Of a DNA stretch of 64,000 nucleotides, positions 1 through 9,742 are shown piece after piece. Below the pieces are notes generated by a model. The model searched no databases. It was given only the letters and a program-made list of their open reading frames with translations, and was not told the DNA's origin. Numbering within the stretch: position 1 is the stretch's first letter; every line of letters begins with the position of its first letter. Position numbers and translations under genes: made by a program. This DNA is from Flammeovirga pectinis (GTDB lineage Bacteria; Bacteroidota; Bacteroidia; Cytophagales; Flammeovirgaceae). The stretch covers positions 5,058,501 through 5,122,500 of the forward strand of contig NZ_CP034562.1 of NCBI RefSeq assembly GCF_003970675.1. The letters are read 5' to 3'.

Positions 1-1805
1 ATTTTTAATTTACTTGGAATTATTTCATAGTCATATCCTGTATAAAAAGCATGAATATCCATTTGAGCATTGAAATAAGTATCTGCAACCTCGTAAGGGC
101 GATACTCTAAAGTGCCATCTTGAAGCCATTTATTAATTTGCCCATTCGGGTTGTTACTATCAATCCCATTTGCACCAGATCCATAAATTCCAGTTTGGTA
201 CCATTCAAAATCTCTGTTTTTTGCTTTTCCCTGATATCCAATTTTTATAGTACTTCTATAGGTATCGTTATGAGTATTGAATGTACCGAACCCGTAACTT
301 AATTCTCCTTTTGCTCCATATTCAACTTCGTTCATATCACCCCAGTAACGATGATTATCAATTGGGTTAAGTGTAAATAAATTTACATTTGGTCCTTTGC
401 CATCAAACAGTAATTGTTTACGATCGGGTTCTTGGCTTCCGGTTTGAGAACGTGAAACACCCCATGTTAACTTCAATCTATCATTATCTAAAAATGAATG
501 ATCCCCAGTTAATTGAGCTACCCAAATTGTATTTTGCAAGTAGGTATTTCGTCTTATAAAAAGATTTTCTTGATCAAAGTCTCTGTGATACCCAAAGTTT
601 TCGTCTACGGAGTTAAAAGACTCGTTAACGAATATATTATTGATATTGATTTTATGACGGTTATTGATTTTAAAAGTCATGTTTGCTAATGCAGAGGTAT
701 TTGTAGAATAAATCCACTGATCTCTTTGGTAATCTACAGTAGGGCTAGCTTGTGCATTGTAAGCAGCATATTTACCGCTTAGATGTTCGTATTTATTGTT
801 GTGAGCAATAGATGCAACAAAACCAAATCCACCTTCATTGCCAATATTCCAAAATTTACCACCAGCAGCATTAAAATTAATAGCCATTGGTACTTTGTTT
901 ACAGTGGGTGACCAAGATGTTTCATAACCTCCTTGTTCACCACCAATAATAGGAGGTACACCGTTGCTAGGCATTTCTCTTCCATTTCCAGTAAAACCTA
1001 AACCTTCAAATTGCCCATCAGGTTGTGTTTTAAAATCTTGAAAAGTAGCTTGTGTATTGTAACTACCAGAAACCCCAATAGTAAAAAAGGGATCATCTGG
1101 GTAGTCTTTTAATTTAATATCAACATTTGCACCAGCAAAATCTCCATATAATTCTGGAGATGCAGTTTTAGATACACTAATGTTTTTTACAATATCAGAA
1201 GGGAAAATTGAAAGTGGTATCATTTTCAAATCTGGATTTGTAGATGGAATTGGTAAGCCATTCATTGTTGCATTATTGTATCGATCTCCAAGACCTCTTA
1301 CAAATAACCCTTTCCCATTAACTTTTGTAACCCCTGATATCTGAGTCATAGCACCTTCAACATCAGAAATACCTTTTACAGACATTTCTTCTGCTCCTAT
1401 AGATTGAAGCATCACATCAGCATTTTTTCTTTCTACCATTAATACCTGTGCACTTTCTTTATTAGCTTTCGCTACAATTTCAACAGCTTCTAACTCTTGT
1501 GCATCGATTAATAAAGAAAATGAAAGTGTCTGTTTTGTACCTGCTGTAATATTTATAGTTTTTGATGCTGTTTGGTATCCAATAAAAGAAGCTACTATAG
1601 TGTGAGAACCTTCCATAGCCTTGAATGTGAAATTTCCAAAAACATCTGTTGATGCTCCATTTGTTGTGCCTTTAATAATCACGCTAGCACCAATAATTTC
1701 TTCTCCAGATTCGGCATCAATTACGGTTCCTGTTATAGTTCCACTTTGTGCCCATGTTCCAATACTGAATGAAGTGAATAAAATTAGGATAAGTATATTC
1801 TTCAT
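1..1805 (-). CDS. TonB-dependent receptor (N-terminal part; runs off the window start)
   Basis: This is an outer-membrane receptor for TonB-dependent import, and its substrate cannot be told. The reverse strand from the ATG at 1805 reads a signal peptide ending in GTWAQ, then a carboxypeptidase-regulatory-like beta-sandwich (GTITGTVIDAESGEEIIGAS). A plug domain follows, with GLFVRGLGDRYNNATMNG and a SPELYGDFAGANVDIKLKD segment near its end. Long barrel-strand sequence continues to base 1. About 601 codons are present and the C-terminal barrel is missing. The GLGDRYN plug motif and the absence of an adjacent SusD-like gene fit the general receptor group rather than a SusC polysaccharide unit, although the downstream neighbour lies outside the window. 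Confidence 0.9.
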   Translation of the reverse strand, partial: MKNILILILFTSFSIGTWAQSGTITGTVIDAESGEEIIGASVIIKGTTNGASTDVFGNFTFKAMEGSHTIVASFIGYQTASKTINITAGTKQTLSFSLLIDAQELEAVEIVAKANKESAQVLMVERKNADVMLQSIGAEEMSVKGISDVEGAMTQISGVTKVNGKGLFVRGLGDRYNNATMNGLPIPSTNPDLKMIPLSIFPSDIVKNISVSKTASPELYGDFAGANVDIKLKDYPDDPFFTIGVSGSYNTQATFQDFKTQPDGQFEGLGFTGNGREMPSNGVPPIIGGEQGGYETSWSPTVNKVPMAINFNAAGGKFWNIGNEGGFGFVASIAHNNKYEHLSGKYAAYNAQASPTVDYQRDQWIYSTNTSALANMTFKINNRHKININNIFVNESFNSVDENFGYHRDFDQENLFIRRNTYLQNTIWVAQLTGDHSFLDNDRLKLTWGVSRSQTGSQEPDRKQLLFDGKGPNVNLFTLNPIDNHRYWGDMNEVEYGAKGELSYGFGTFNTHNDTYRSTIKIGYQGKAKNRDFEWYQTGIYGSGANGIDSNNPNGQINKWLQDGTLEYRPYEVADTYFNAQMDIHAFYTGYDYEIIPSKLK

Positions 1806-1829
1806 TATTTGTTCTTGTTATTATGGGAG

Positions 1830-1837
1830 CAAAAGTA
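1830..1837 (-). promoter_or_regulatory. Probable -7 box for the TonB receptor
   Basis: On the minus strand the bases read TACTTTTG, matching the Bacteroidota TAnnTTTG -7 element, about 25 bases upstream of the receptor ATG. I see no clear -33 TTTG at the expected spacing, so this rests on one element. Confidence 0.4.
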
Positions 1838-1969
1838 GTTGTGAGAAGTTTCCTGCTCTTCTATAAAAAGTGAACTTTTAATGAATTGAAATAGATGTGT
1901 ATGATGTTAATATTAACGTGTTAAATTATTGATAATGTGTGTATTGTTATTTATACAATGATTGTAAAC

Positions 1970-2009
1970 GAAAAAATCCTTTATTTTCATTTTACTGAAA
2001 TAAAGGATT
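1970..2009 (-). terminator. Rho-independent terminator of the 11-module protein gene
   Basis: Inverted repeat AATCCTTTATTT (1975-1986) and AAATAAAGGATT (1998-2009). The minus strand has a T-run after the stem, just past the stop codon at 2031. Confidence 0.75.
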
Positions 2010-2030
2010 CTTATGCTAAATATATAAAGT

Positions 2031-5000
2031 CTACTTCACATTCTTATAGACTACAATATCTGTTTTTAAAGCTTTTGATATATTGCCATTTTCATCTTTA
2101 AAACGAACAAAGATGTTTTGTCGGCCTCGACCTGCTAATTTATATGGAACTTCTGATTTATAATTGATCCACTGAGCACCTGAAAAATTATCAGAACTAG
2201 ATAACTGCATTTCTACCGTATCATCAGATACTTTAGTTTGGACAGTTACATTTTCAGTATCTGTTCCCGTAGCACCATTATTAATAGATAGCTTAAATAA
2301 GATAGGATGGTTAGTATCTAAAGTAATTTTAGAATGTAAAGATTCAGATTGAGTACCTGCTACATTTCTTACTTTTACATATACTTTTGCTTCTCCATCT
2401 CTATTTTCTAGTTTCCATTTCTTTGTATGTCTATAAGGTTCCCATGTGCAAGGGGCTGCAAAACTATAATCATTCGAAATTATCATTTCATCAGCATTCT
2501 CTGCTGTAATTTTTAATTGAACCTCAAGTTTATTTGTCATTAACTCATGGCTATTAATCACAATTTCTGATACAGTAGGTATTGTTCTATCTAGAGTGAT
2601 TTTACCTCTTGCTTCAAAAGATTCATTTCCTGCATAATCATAGAATTTACCATAGATTACTTTATCTCCATCACCTTCAGTAAGCGTCCATTTTACTCTA
2701 GACCTATAATGCATCCATATTCCATCAGATAGATCAGGATTATTTGATAAGATCATATAGTCTGCTCCATTACAGATTGGATTAATAATTATTTGTCGGC
2801 TTTCACTTTTTGTATAAGCTTTGTTCTCATTAATAATAATCCTTGGTTGAGTAGGAGGGTCTCTATCCCAAATAATATTCTTCTTTATTATTCTTGTACT
2901 ATTATCGTGATCATCTTTAAACTGGACATAAATTATTTTTTTGCCCTCGTCACCTTTTAATGCATAATTATAATGTTCAGTAAAAGGTACCCATTCAGAA
3001 TTTTGCCATGTTGGATTATCTGCTATTCGCATAAAATATGCTGAATCGGCATACATTTCCATATCAAGAGCAACATCTCTAATGAAAGTATAATTTCGAG
3101 GTGTTGCTATTTGTCCTGTTGATTCTGGAACATTGATTTTAACATGTAAATTCTGAGGAGAAGTTGCATCAAAGTAAATTTCTTTACTTAATGGTTCTGA
3201 TATATTACCTGCAAAATCTTTAAAACGGATATATAATGTTCTGTATCCAATAGGCCCTCCTTTAACACTCATGCCGTAAAAGGTTGGAAGCTCTGTATAA
3301 GGTTTCCATGAGGCGGAGTAAAACGTAGAATCTTCTGTGAGTTGCATCGCAACAGCATCTTCTGCTTTTACAGTAACAGTGTAGTCTTTTGTATAGTAAA
3401 TACGAGACTCTGTAGGTAGCACTTTTAAGTTAAACTGTGCATTGAATGGAGGTGTTTTATCCCAATTAATTTTATCCTGTACAGAGATACTTTCTGTTTC
3501 TGTAGCTGTTTTAAACCTTGCATAGATAGTTTTTACTCCATCAGGATCATTTAAAAAATAAGTAAGACGATTTGTATAATCGATCCATTCGCCATCACTG
3601 AAATTTGGATCAGAGCTGACCATCATTTTTGTTGCATTCAAACAAAATAAAGAAAGCATTACTTTGCCATCTTGCGTAGTGTTATATTCTTTGTTATTAT
3701 CAATTGTAATTCTAGGGCTTAGAGGTCTTATTTCTTGATAAATTGTAGTTTCAGATATTTCTGATAAGTTTCTAGCCCTATCTCTAAACTGAACTTTTAC
3801 TTTATAATCACCTCCACGAGTCCCTAAAAATATTTTCATAGGTTTTGTTGAGTATTCCCTCCAATGCGCTCTATCAAAATTTTCTTCTAAAGCAATTCTC
3901 ATCATAAGGGCATCATCAGCTGTTGCTCTTACTATAATTTCAGAATCTTTAGTTTTAGTGATGTCTCCTTTAATAAATATTTGACCATTTGTTGGTGGGT
4001 CTTTATCATATTGAATTGAAGCCTTAATAGGTAATGATTGGTTTTTAGCACGATCTCTATAAGATACCCAAACATCTCTAATTCCTGTATCTCCTTCCTT
4101 TAGTTTCCAAATTTTAATTTTTGAAATAGGTTCCCAATCACTAGCAGTATCAAATTCTTTATCATTTGCAATACGCATTTCTACAGCCTCTGTAGCATGT
4201 AATTGTAAAGTTACATTTAATGATTTGGTATATTCATCTCCATCATTTATTGCTATTCTGGGATTGATAGGAGGTTTAGTATCAACATAAATAGATGTAT
4301 ATATTGTTGAAGATTCATTACCTGCTTTATCTCTAAACCGAATATAGACTCTTTTATAACCTTCAAAGATATCATCTTCCATTACCCAATCGTCTAGGTA
4401 ATCAGTATATCTTCTCCATTTATGCCCATAGAAATTCATGCTGTTACTGATCTTCATATATTCAGCACCGTCAGCCATCATTTCTAAGCCAACATTCCTA
4501 TTATGTTGATTAACATAAGTAATATTTTTTTCTTTATCTACAACAGCAAATTCTGGGAGAATTTCTATTGATTTAGGTTTTGGAGCTTTACTATCTAATT
4601 TTATATGATCGGTGTATACTTTGGTTTCATTCCCAGCAGTATCTTTAAATTTTACATAAATCTTTTTTATTCCATCTCCTGAAGGTAATAACCAAGAGTG
4701 AACATGCTTTCTAAAAGGAACCCAATCGTTTCTATTAAAAACAGTTGAATTACTAATATTCATCCAAGTGGCTCCTTCACATTTTAAGTCTATTTCTACT
4801 TTTCTATATTTAGTATAATTACCTCTAGAAAAATTTACTCTACCTCTATTAGAAGGAGGTTTTGTATCTAAAATTGTATAGGCAACAAAAGTATCTGTGA
4901 TTGTACCATCTCTAAGTTGAAATTTTACAAAGACTTCTTTTTCACCATCACCTTCAGGTAACTTAAAAAAATATGTTTTTTGATAATTAATCCAATCTGC

Positions 5001-5189
5001 TCCATAAAAGTCAAAATTATCGCTGACTTTCATTTTATAAGCATCTGAAATATTAATGTTTAACTGTACCTCTTGTTTATTTGTTAATTCTCCTTCATAA
5101 ATAGATACACCCATTTGTGCAAAACTATTTTGAAGTGAAAATATAAGAATAAAGAAAAAGGAAAATATATAATAAAATCTTTGTGTCAT
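2031..5189 (-). CDS. Secreted protein made of 11 tandem Ig-like/OmpL47-like modules
   Basis: The protein has 1052 residues. A signal peptide ending in NSFAQ is followed by eleven tandem modules of about 85-105 residues that fill it to the C-terminus. Each module carries the pattern A-x-x-M-x-I-S (or related), then W-x-x-Y, then a GDG turn, then vYvkFkDxAGNxS, and closes with I-x-x-D-x-x-P-P. The last part resembles bacterial Ig-like and OmpL47-type repeats. There is no catalytic domain, no type IX sorting tail and no lipobox. A role as a surface or periplasmic scaffold or adhesin is inferred. The start codon is 87 bases from the DUF5723 gene on the same strand, so the two are probably co-transcribed. 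Module assignment was done by eye. Confidence 0.75.
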   Translation of the reverse strand: MTQRFYYIFSFFFILIFSLQNSFAQMGVSIYEGELTNKQEVQLNINISDAYKMKVSDNFDFYGADWINYQKTYFFKLPEGDGEKEVFVKFQLRDGTITDTFVAYTILDTKPPSNRGRVNFSRGNYTKYRKVEIDLKCEGATWMNISNSTVFNRNDWVPFRKHVHSWLLPSGDGIKKIYVKFKDTAGNETKVYTDHIKLDSKAPKPKSIEILPEFAVVDKEKNITYVNQHNRNVGLEMMADGAEYMKISNSMNFYGHKWRRYTDYLDDWVMEDDIFEGYKRVYIRFRDKAGNESSTIYTSIYVDTKPPINPRIAINDGDEYTKSLNVTLQLHATEAVEMRIANDKEFDTASDWEPISKIKIWKLKEGDTGIRDVWVSYRDRAKNQSLPIKASIQYDKDPPTNGQIFIKGDITKTKDSEIIVRATADDALMMRIALEENFDRAHWREYSTKPMKIFLGTRGGDYKVKVQFRDRARNLSEISETTIYQEIRPLSPRITIDNNKEYNTTQDGKVMLSLFCLNATKMMVSSDPNFSDGEWIDYTNRLTYFLNDPDGVKTIYARFKTATETESISVQDKINWDKTPPFNAQFNLKVLPTESRIYYTKDYTVTVKAEDAVAMQLTEDSTFYSASWKPYTELPTFYGMSVKGGPIGYRTLYIRFKDFAGNISEPLSKEIYFDATSPQNLHVKINVPESTGQIATPRNYTFIRDVALDMEMYADSAYFMRIADNPTWQNSEWVPFTEHYNYALKGDEGKKIIYVQFKDDHDNSTRIIKKNIIWDRDPPTQPRIIINENKAYTKSESRQIIINPICNGADYMILSNNPDLSDGIWMHYRSRVKWTLTEGDGDKVIYGKFYDYAGNESFEARGKITLDRTIPTVSEIVINSHELMTNKLEVQLKITAENADEMIISNDYSFAAPCTWEPYRHTKKWKLENRDGEAKVYVKVRNVAGTQSESLHSKITLDTNHPILFKLSINNGATGTDTENVTVQTKVSDDTVEMQLSSSDNFSGAQWINYKSEVPYKLAGRGRQNIFVRFKDENGNISKALKTDIVVYKNVK

Positions 5190-5276
5190 AACCTCAAGGT
5201 ATCTTTAGAAGGTACTACTGCAAATATTGGGCAATAAAGTTAGAAGTGGAATAGGCTGAGGTGTTATCTTTAAAAA

Positions 5277-6845
5277 CTATATTTTGAAACGTAAGAATCC
5301 TCCCGCAATAGAAATTGTACTACCATCTGTATTTTGAGAGAAATACGATAATACATCATGTGTAGAAATACCAGCTTCGTAGCCACCTTTTCTAGCAAAA
5401 TATGTAATTCCTAATGGGATATTAATGTTCTCATCGTTACCTCCAAAGTTTAATCCTGAAGAGAAAGAAAATAATTTAAAAGGCTTAAAATCTCCACCAA
5501 TTGCATAGAAAGGGTTTTCTAAATTGCCAGCAGCATCATTCTGGGGTAGAACGACATCAACTCCAACATGTACAAGTCTGAAAAATTCATAACTAGCACC
5601 AATACGTACAACAGTTGGTAAATCTACAGTTTCGTCTACAGTTTTTGTTTCCCAATCTAATGGAGAATTTGTACCTGCAAATTGGAAAGCACTTTGATCA
5701 TTAATTAGGAAGTTGTAATTATCTAATCCTTGTCCGCTTATAGATGCTAAATCTCCATCATTGATAGAGTATACATCTCCTGACCAAGTCATTTTACCAA
5801 AGTTTGATATAGAGGCCCCGATTCTAAGTTTTCTTTTAATCACGAATGTAACACCCGCATCTAACCCCCAACCATGTCCTGCTGGTTCTGGATTAATAAT
5901 TTTTTGTCCCATTGATCTATTATCAGCATCTAATGGACCGTTTGAAGATGTATTGCTTAAACTTGTAGCAGAAAGGACATCTTGTGGATTTACAAATGAA
6001 GATGAAAATATAGGGCTATTCCATGTACCTGTTTGATCTACTTCGAAATCTAGAATTAATAGACCTTGTAAATATCTTGCACCAATACCTCCATAAATTT
6101 GAAGATCGTAGGTTTCTAAAAGTTGTGCACCCCAAGAAGCGTTATATTCTCTGACCCAAGTAGATTTAGCACTTGTACCACTAAGTACTTCGCTATAAGA
6201 TTTTGCATCGTCAGGGTTTTCAAACTGCCCTCCAATAACTTGGTTACGTTGTTCTTCTGTTAAATCACCTGATCCTGTATGTCTAGGATTATCGATAATA
6301 TCACCGTTAGCCATTTTTAATTTAGGAAAATAGCTACTTGCAGCACCAAAAAACATTATTTCAGCAGCAAATTCATTTGTAGTAGTACGTGTGTGAATAT
6401 TATCTCTGATATTAACGGCAACACCACCCCATTTTTTAGGGAGTTTCATACTAGCACCAAATAACATTACACTAGCATCTACTGTTGTAGTTTTATCACT
6501 AAATTTTTTTACAGCATCATTTTTCTGATCAGTATTAAATCTAGTAGTCTTATAATCTGTAATTGAATTTAATAATTCACTGGTACTAATTGCTTCTGAA
6601 GAGAAAGAAACATTAGCCTCCATCAAACCAAAAGTAAATTTAGGATCTCTATAATTTTTTGTAATACCTAAGTTCGCAGGGTTGATACCAATACTTTGGT
6701 AATCGGTAACGAACGTAGTACCTACACCACCTCTACCTGTAACAGAATAGACACTTCCTTCCATTTGGGCAAAAACGTCTGAAGGTAGTATAAACAAAAA
6801 AGTTGAAATACATATATATATAACTACTGAAGTATAGGTTTTCAT
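5277..6845 (-). CDS. DUF5723 family outer-membrane protein
   Basis: The mature protein after the signal peptide (ending SDVFAQ) begins MEGSVYSVTGRGGVGTTF and continues with an INPANLG motif, typical of the DUF5723 proteins of Bacteroidota. These resemble FadL/PorV-type barrels. The C-terminus is rich in alternating beta-strand sequence and ends GGFLRFKI. I chose the ATG at 6845 because the signal peptide starts there; an upstream in-frame ATG at 6875 would add ten residues before it. It lies upstream of, and on the same strand as, the 11-module protein. Its function is unknown; a role in export or display of the neighbour is only a guess. Confidence 0.75.
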   Translation of the reverse strand: MKTYTSVVIYICISTFLFILPSDVFAQMEGSVYSVTGRGGVGTTFVTDYQSIGINPANLGITKNYRDPKFTFGLMEANVSFSSEAISTSELLNSITDYKTTRFNTDQKNDAVKKFSDKTTTVDASVMLFGASMKLPKKWGGVAVNIRDNIHTRTTTNEFAAEIMFFGAASSYFPKLKMANGDIIDNPRHTGSGDLTEEQRNQVIGGQFENPDDAKSYSEVLSGTSAKSTWVREYNASWGAQLLETYDLQIYGGIGARYLQGLLILDFEVDQTGTWNSPIFSSSFVNPQDVLSATSLSNTSSNGPLDADNRSMGQKIINPEPAGHGWGLDAGVTFVIKRKLRIGASISNFGKMTWSGDVYSINDGDLASISGQGLDNYNFLINDQSAFQFAGTNSPLDWETKTVDETVDLPTVVRIGASYEFFRLVHVGVDVVLPQNDAAGNLENPFYAIGGDFKPFKLFSFSSGLNFGGNDENINIPLGITYFARKGGYEAGISTHDVLSYFSQNTDGSTISIAGGFLRFKI

Positions 6846-7103
6846 ATCAGTTTGAAGATAGTTTTTTGGTATCATTTATTTGAAAGTGCAATATGAAGAA
6901 TGTTTACCAATATGTTAAGAAACGTAAATATAACTAATCCTCCAATTTTTCTCTAAGAAATATGAAAATAAGTAAGTAATTCTTAAATTAAATTAGTTAT
7001 TCGTTTTGCTGTAAATTTGATTAAAATTGTCTTACTTTTATATATAGCATGAGGAATTCACGAAATAATGCTACTTTCCACGTCCTAAATTAGTTGTCAA
7101 AAT

Positions 7104-8765
7104 ATGAATAAAAGTAAAAAACTTTTTTTATTAGCCTTAGTAAGTTCGCTATCAATATTGTTCTTTTCATTCTCTAGTGAGAAGGTAAGTAATCATTATT
7201 TTGAGATTGCTAAAAACATGAAAATATTTGCTCAATTATACCAAGAAGTAAATACTTATTATGTGGATGATGTAAATCCAACCGAAATGATGACGACTGG
7301 TATTGAAGCCATGTTAGCAACATTAGACCCATACACAAATTATATTCCTGAAGATCGTATCGAAGATTTTAGAACGATGACAACAGGAGAATATGGTGGG
7401 TTAGGTGTAGTTGTTGGTAACAGAGATGGAGATATTACAGTAATTCTACCTAACGAAGGATATCCTGCTTATGATGCAGGTCTACAGATTGGAGATATTA
7501 TCGAAAAAGTTGATGGAACTGATATTCATGATAAAAATACACATGAGATTAGTAAATACCTGAAAGGACAAGCTGGAAGTGAAGTTGTCTTAACAATAAA
7601 AAGATATGGTGTAGATCAGCCTTTTGATGTTAATGTAAAGCGTGAAAAAATCCAAATTAATAATGTACCATATTACGGTATGGTTAAAGACGATATTGGA
7701 TTAATTCAGTTGTCTGATTTTACACGAAATGCAAGTACAGAAGTTGCAGATGCTGTTTCTGAATTAAAAGATAGAGGAGCCAAAAAAATCATTCTTGATT
7801 TACGTGGTAACCCAGGTGGATTATTAAATGAAGCAGTAAATATTGTCAACTTATTTGTACCTAAAGGTTCTGATGTAGTATATACAAAAGGGCGTATTGA
7901 GGATTGGAACAAAACATACAAAGCATTAAATGCACCATTAGATACTGAAATTCCGATGGCAGTATTAATTAATGGAGGTAGTGCTTCTGCAGCAGAAATT
8001 GTTTCTGGATCAATTCAAGATTATGATAGAGGGGTATTATTAGGCTCTCGTTCTTTTGGTAAAGGTTTAGTACAAGCTACAAGACCTTTAGATTACAATT
8101 CAAGATTAAAAGTGACAGTTGCTAAATACTACATTCCAAGTGGACGTTGTATTCAAGCAATTGATTATAGCCATAGAGATGAAGATGGAGAAGCTATTGT
8201 TGTTGCGGATTCTTTGAGAGAAAAATTTAAAACAGCAAATGGAAGAGAAGTTTTAGATGGAGGTGGAGTTGCTCCAGATATTAAAGTAAAACCATTTAAT
8301 TTTGCTCAAATCTCGGTTAGTTTAATACTTAAAGGTTTAATCTTTGACTATGCTACTAAATTCCACCATGACAATAAGACTATTGTAGCAGCAAGAGATT
8401 TTAATTTATCAGATGCTCAATTTGAAGATTTTGTTAATTGGCTTAAGGATAAAGATTATGGTTATCAGACTAAGGTTGAAGTAACCATGGAAGATCTTGA
8501 AGAAAGTGCTAAGAAAGATAAATATTATGATGACATTCAAGCAGAAATCAATGCATTAAAGAAGAAGATTTATCATAATAAAGAATCTGATGTAATTAAG
8601 TTTAAATCAGAAATTAGAGATGTGTTAGAAGCAGAAATTTGTAAAAGGTATTATCTAGAAGCTGGAGAGATTGAATCTACATTTACAGCAGACTTAGATG
8701 TTATTGAAGCAGTTAATGTTTTAAACGACTCAGAAAGATATAATAAAATTTTATTAGGGAATTAA
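7104..8765 (+). CDS. ctpA: Carboxy-terminal processing protease (S41 family)
   Basis: This is a periplasmic serine protease that trims C-termini of envelope proteins. A hydrophobic N-terminal anchor or signal (about residues 7-24) is followed by a PDZ domain around residues 90-180 (GLGVVVGNRDG, LQIGDIIEKVDG). The S41 catalytic core comes next. The catalytic Ser is about residue 295 in NGGSASAAEI and the Lys about residue 320 in SFGKGLVQ, the 25-residue separation seen in Prc/CtpA. A C-terminal helical extension to residue 553 is as in other Bacteroidota CtpA proteins. It is a single gene closed by a strong terminator. Confidence 0.92.
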   Translation: MNKSKKLFLLALVSSLSILFFSFSSEKVSNHYFEIAKNMKIFAQLYQEVNTYYVDDVNPTEMMTTGIEAMLATLDPYTNYIPEDRIEDFRTMTTGEYGGLGVVVGNRDGDITVILPNEGYPAYDAGLQIGDIIEKVDGTDIHDKNTHEISKYLKGQAGSEVVLTIKRYGVDQPFDVNVKREKIQINNVPYYGMVKDDIGLIQLSDFTRNASTEVADAVSELKDRGAKKIILDLRGNPGGLLNEAVNIVNLFVPKGSDVVYTKGRIEDWNKTYKALNAPLDTEIPMAVLINGGSASAAEIVSGSIQDYDRGVLLGSRSFGKGLVQATRPLDYNSRLKVTVAKYYIPSGRCIQAIDYSHRDEDGEAIVVADSLREKFKTANGREVLDGGGVAPDIKVKPFNFAQISVSLILKGLIFDYATKFHHDNKTIVAARDFNLSDAQFEDFVNWLKDKDYGYQTKVEVTMEDLEESAKKDKYYDDIQAEINALKKKIYHNKESDVIKFKSEIRDVLEAEICKRYYLEAGEIESTFTADLDVIEAVNVLNDSERYNKILLGN

Positions 8766-8790
8766 TTTAATAGAATCCCAATAAGATCTT

Positions 8791-8827
8791 CAAAAGACTA
8801 CCAATTTTGGTAGTCTTTTGTTATTTT
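8791..8827 (+). terminator. Terminator of ctpA
   Basis: Perfect 13-bp stem CAAAAGACTACCA (8791-8803) with TGGTAGTCTTTTG (8808-8820) and a 4-base loop. A T-rich tail follows. Confidence 0.85.
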
Positions 8828-8863
8828 AGGTATATCCTCTCTTAATTTATACTTAAATAACCC

Positions 8864-9742
8864 ATGGAAGAATTAACTAATAATAATTTTATTGATACGC
8901 TAATACGTATTTTCACTTATCAATTTCATATTGGACAAAAGGTATTTACCCCACTTTCTATTCTCGGATTGTTCTTAATGTTTATCTCTGTTTTTGTCTT
9001 CGCAAAAAAAATGAGAAACTTCTTAGTAAATACTGTTTTACCAAAGTATGGCTTAGATGAATCTGTGAGTTATAATATTGGAACTATATTTAGATATTCA
9101 TTTATAGTTATTGGTAGTACCATTGTCTTTCAGTCATCAGGTTTAAACTTAAGTTCTCTTCAAGTTCTAATAGGAGCTTTAGGTGTAGGTATTGGCTTTG
9201 GTTTACAAACAATTGCAGACAATTTTATTTCAGGTATAATTATCTTATTTGATCAGCCTATAAAAGTAGGAGATATGATTGAAGTAGATGAAGTAAGTGG
9301 AAAAGTAGTTGAAATTTCAGCAAGATCATCAACCATACTTACTAATGATAATATCACTATTATTGTTCCTAACTCTCAATTTATTTCTAACAAAGTAATC
9401 AACTGGAGCCATAATGAAAAGTTAGTCAGACTTAAAATTCCAATTGGTGTATCTTATAATGAAGATCCTAAGGAGGTAAGAAGAATTACTCTAGATGTTG
9501 TCAGTCAAATAGATGGTATTTTAAGTAACCCTGATCCTGATTTAATTTTTACAGAATGGGGCGACAACTCTATTAACTTCACATTAAATATTTGGACTGT
9601 AAAATATTATTCACGCCCAGGTACTTTAAAAAGTATGATTTTATACGAATTATTTGAGCGTTTTAATAAAGAAGGTATATCCATCCCATTCCCACAAAGA
9701 GACCTTAACATGGGAACAGGGTGGGATGTATTAAAACCTTAA
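8864..9742 (+). CDS. MscS-family small-conductance mechanosensitive channel
   Basis: The protein of 292 residues has about three transmembrane helices in the first 135 residues. The glycine/alanine-rich pore helix is GALGVGIGFGLQTIADNFIS, and it is followed by the beta domain (FDQPIKVGDMIEVDEVSGKV) and the alpha-beta C-terminal domain. This is the minimal MscS architecture, close to E. coli MscS in length. It would open under membrane tension during osmotic downshock. Its stop codon abuts that of the convergent spondin-domain gene, with no terminator between them. Confidence 0.92.
   Translation: MEELTNNNFIDTLIRIFTYQFHIGQKVFTPLSILGLFLMFISVFVFAKKMRNFLVNTVLPKYGLDESVSYNIGTIFRYSFIVIGSTIVFQSSGLNLSSLQVLIGALGVGIGFGLQTIADNFISGIIILFDQPIKVGDMIEVDEVSGKVVEISARSSTILTNDNITIIVPNSQFISNKVINWSHNEKLVRLKIPIGVSYNEDPKEVRRITLDVVSQIDGILSNPDPDLIFTEWGDNSINFTLNIWTVKYYSRPGTLKSMILYELFERFNKEGISIPFPQRDLNMGTGWDVLKP

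Noticed and set aside
120..302. 60-codon plus-strand frame within the TonB receptor gene
   Set aside because: It lies antisense inside a clear receptor coding region and has no domain or signal; a shadow frame.
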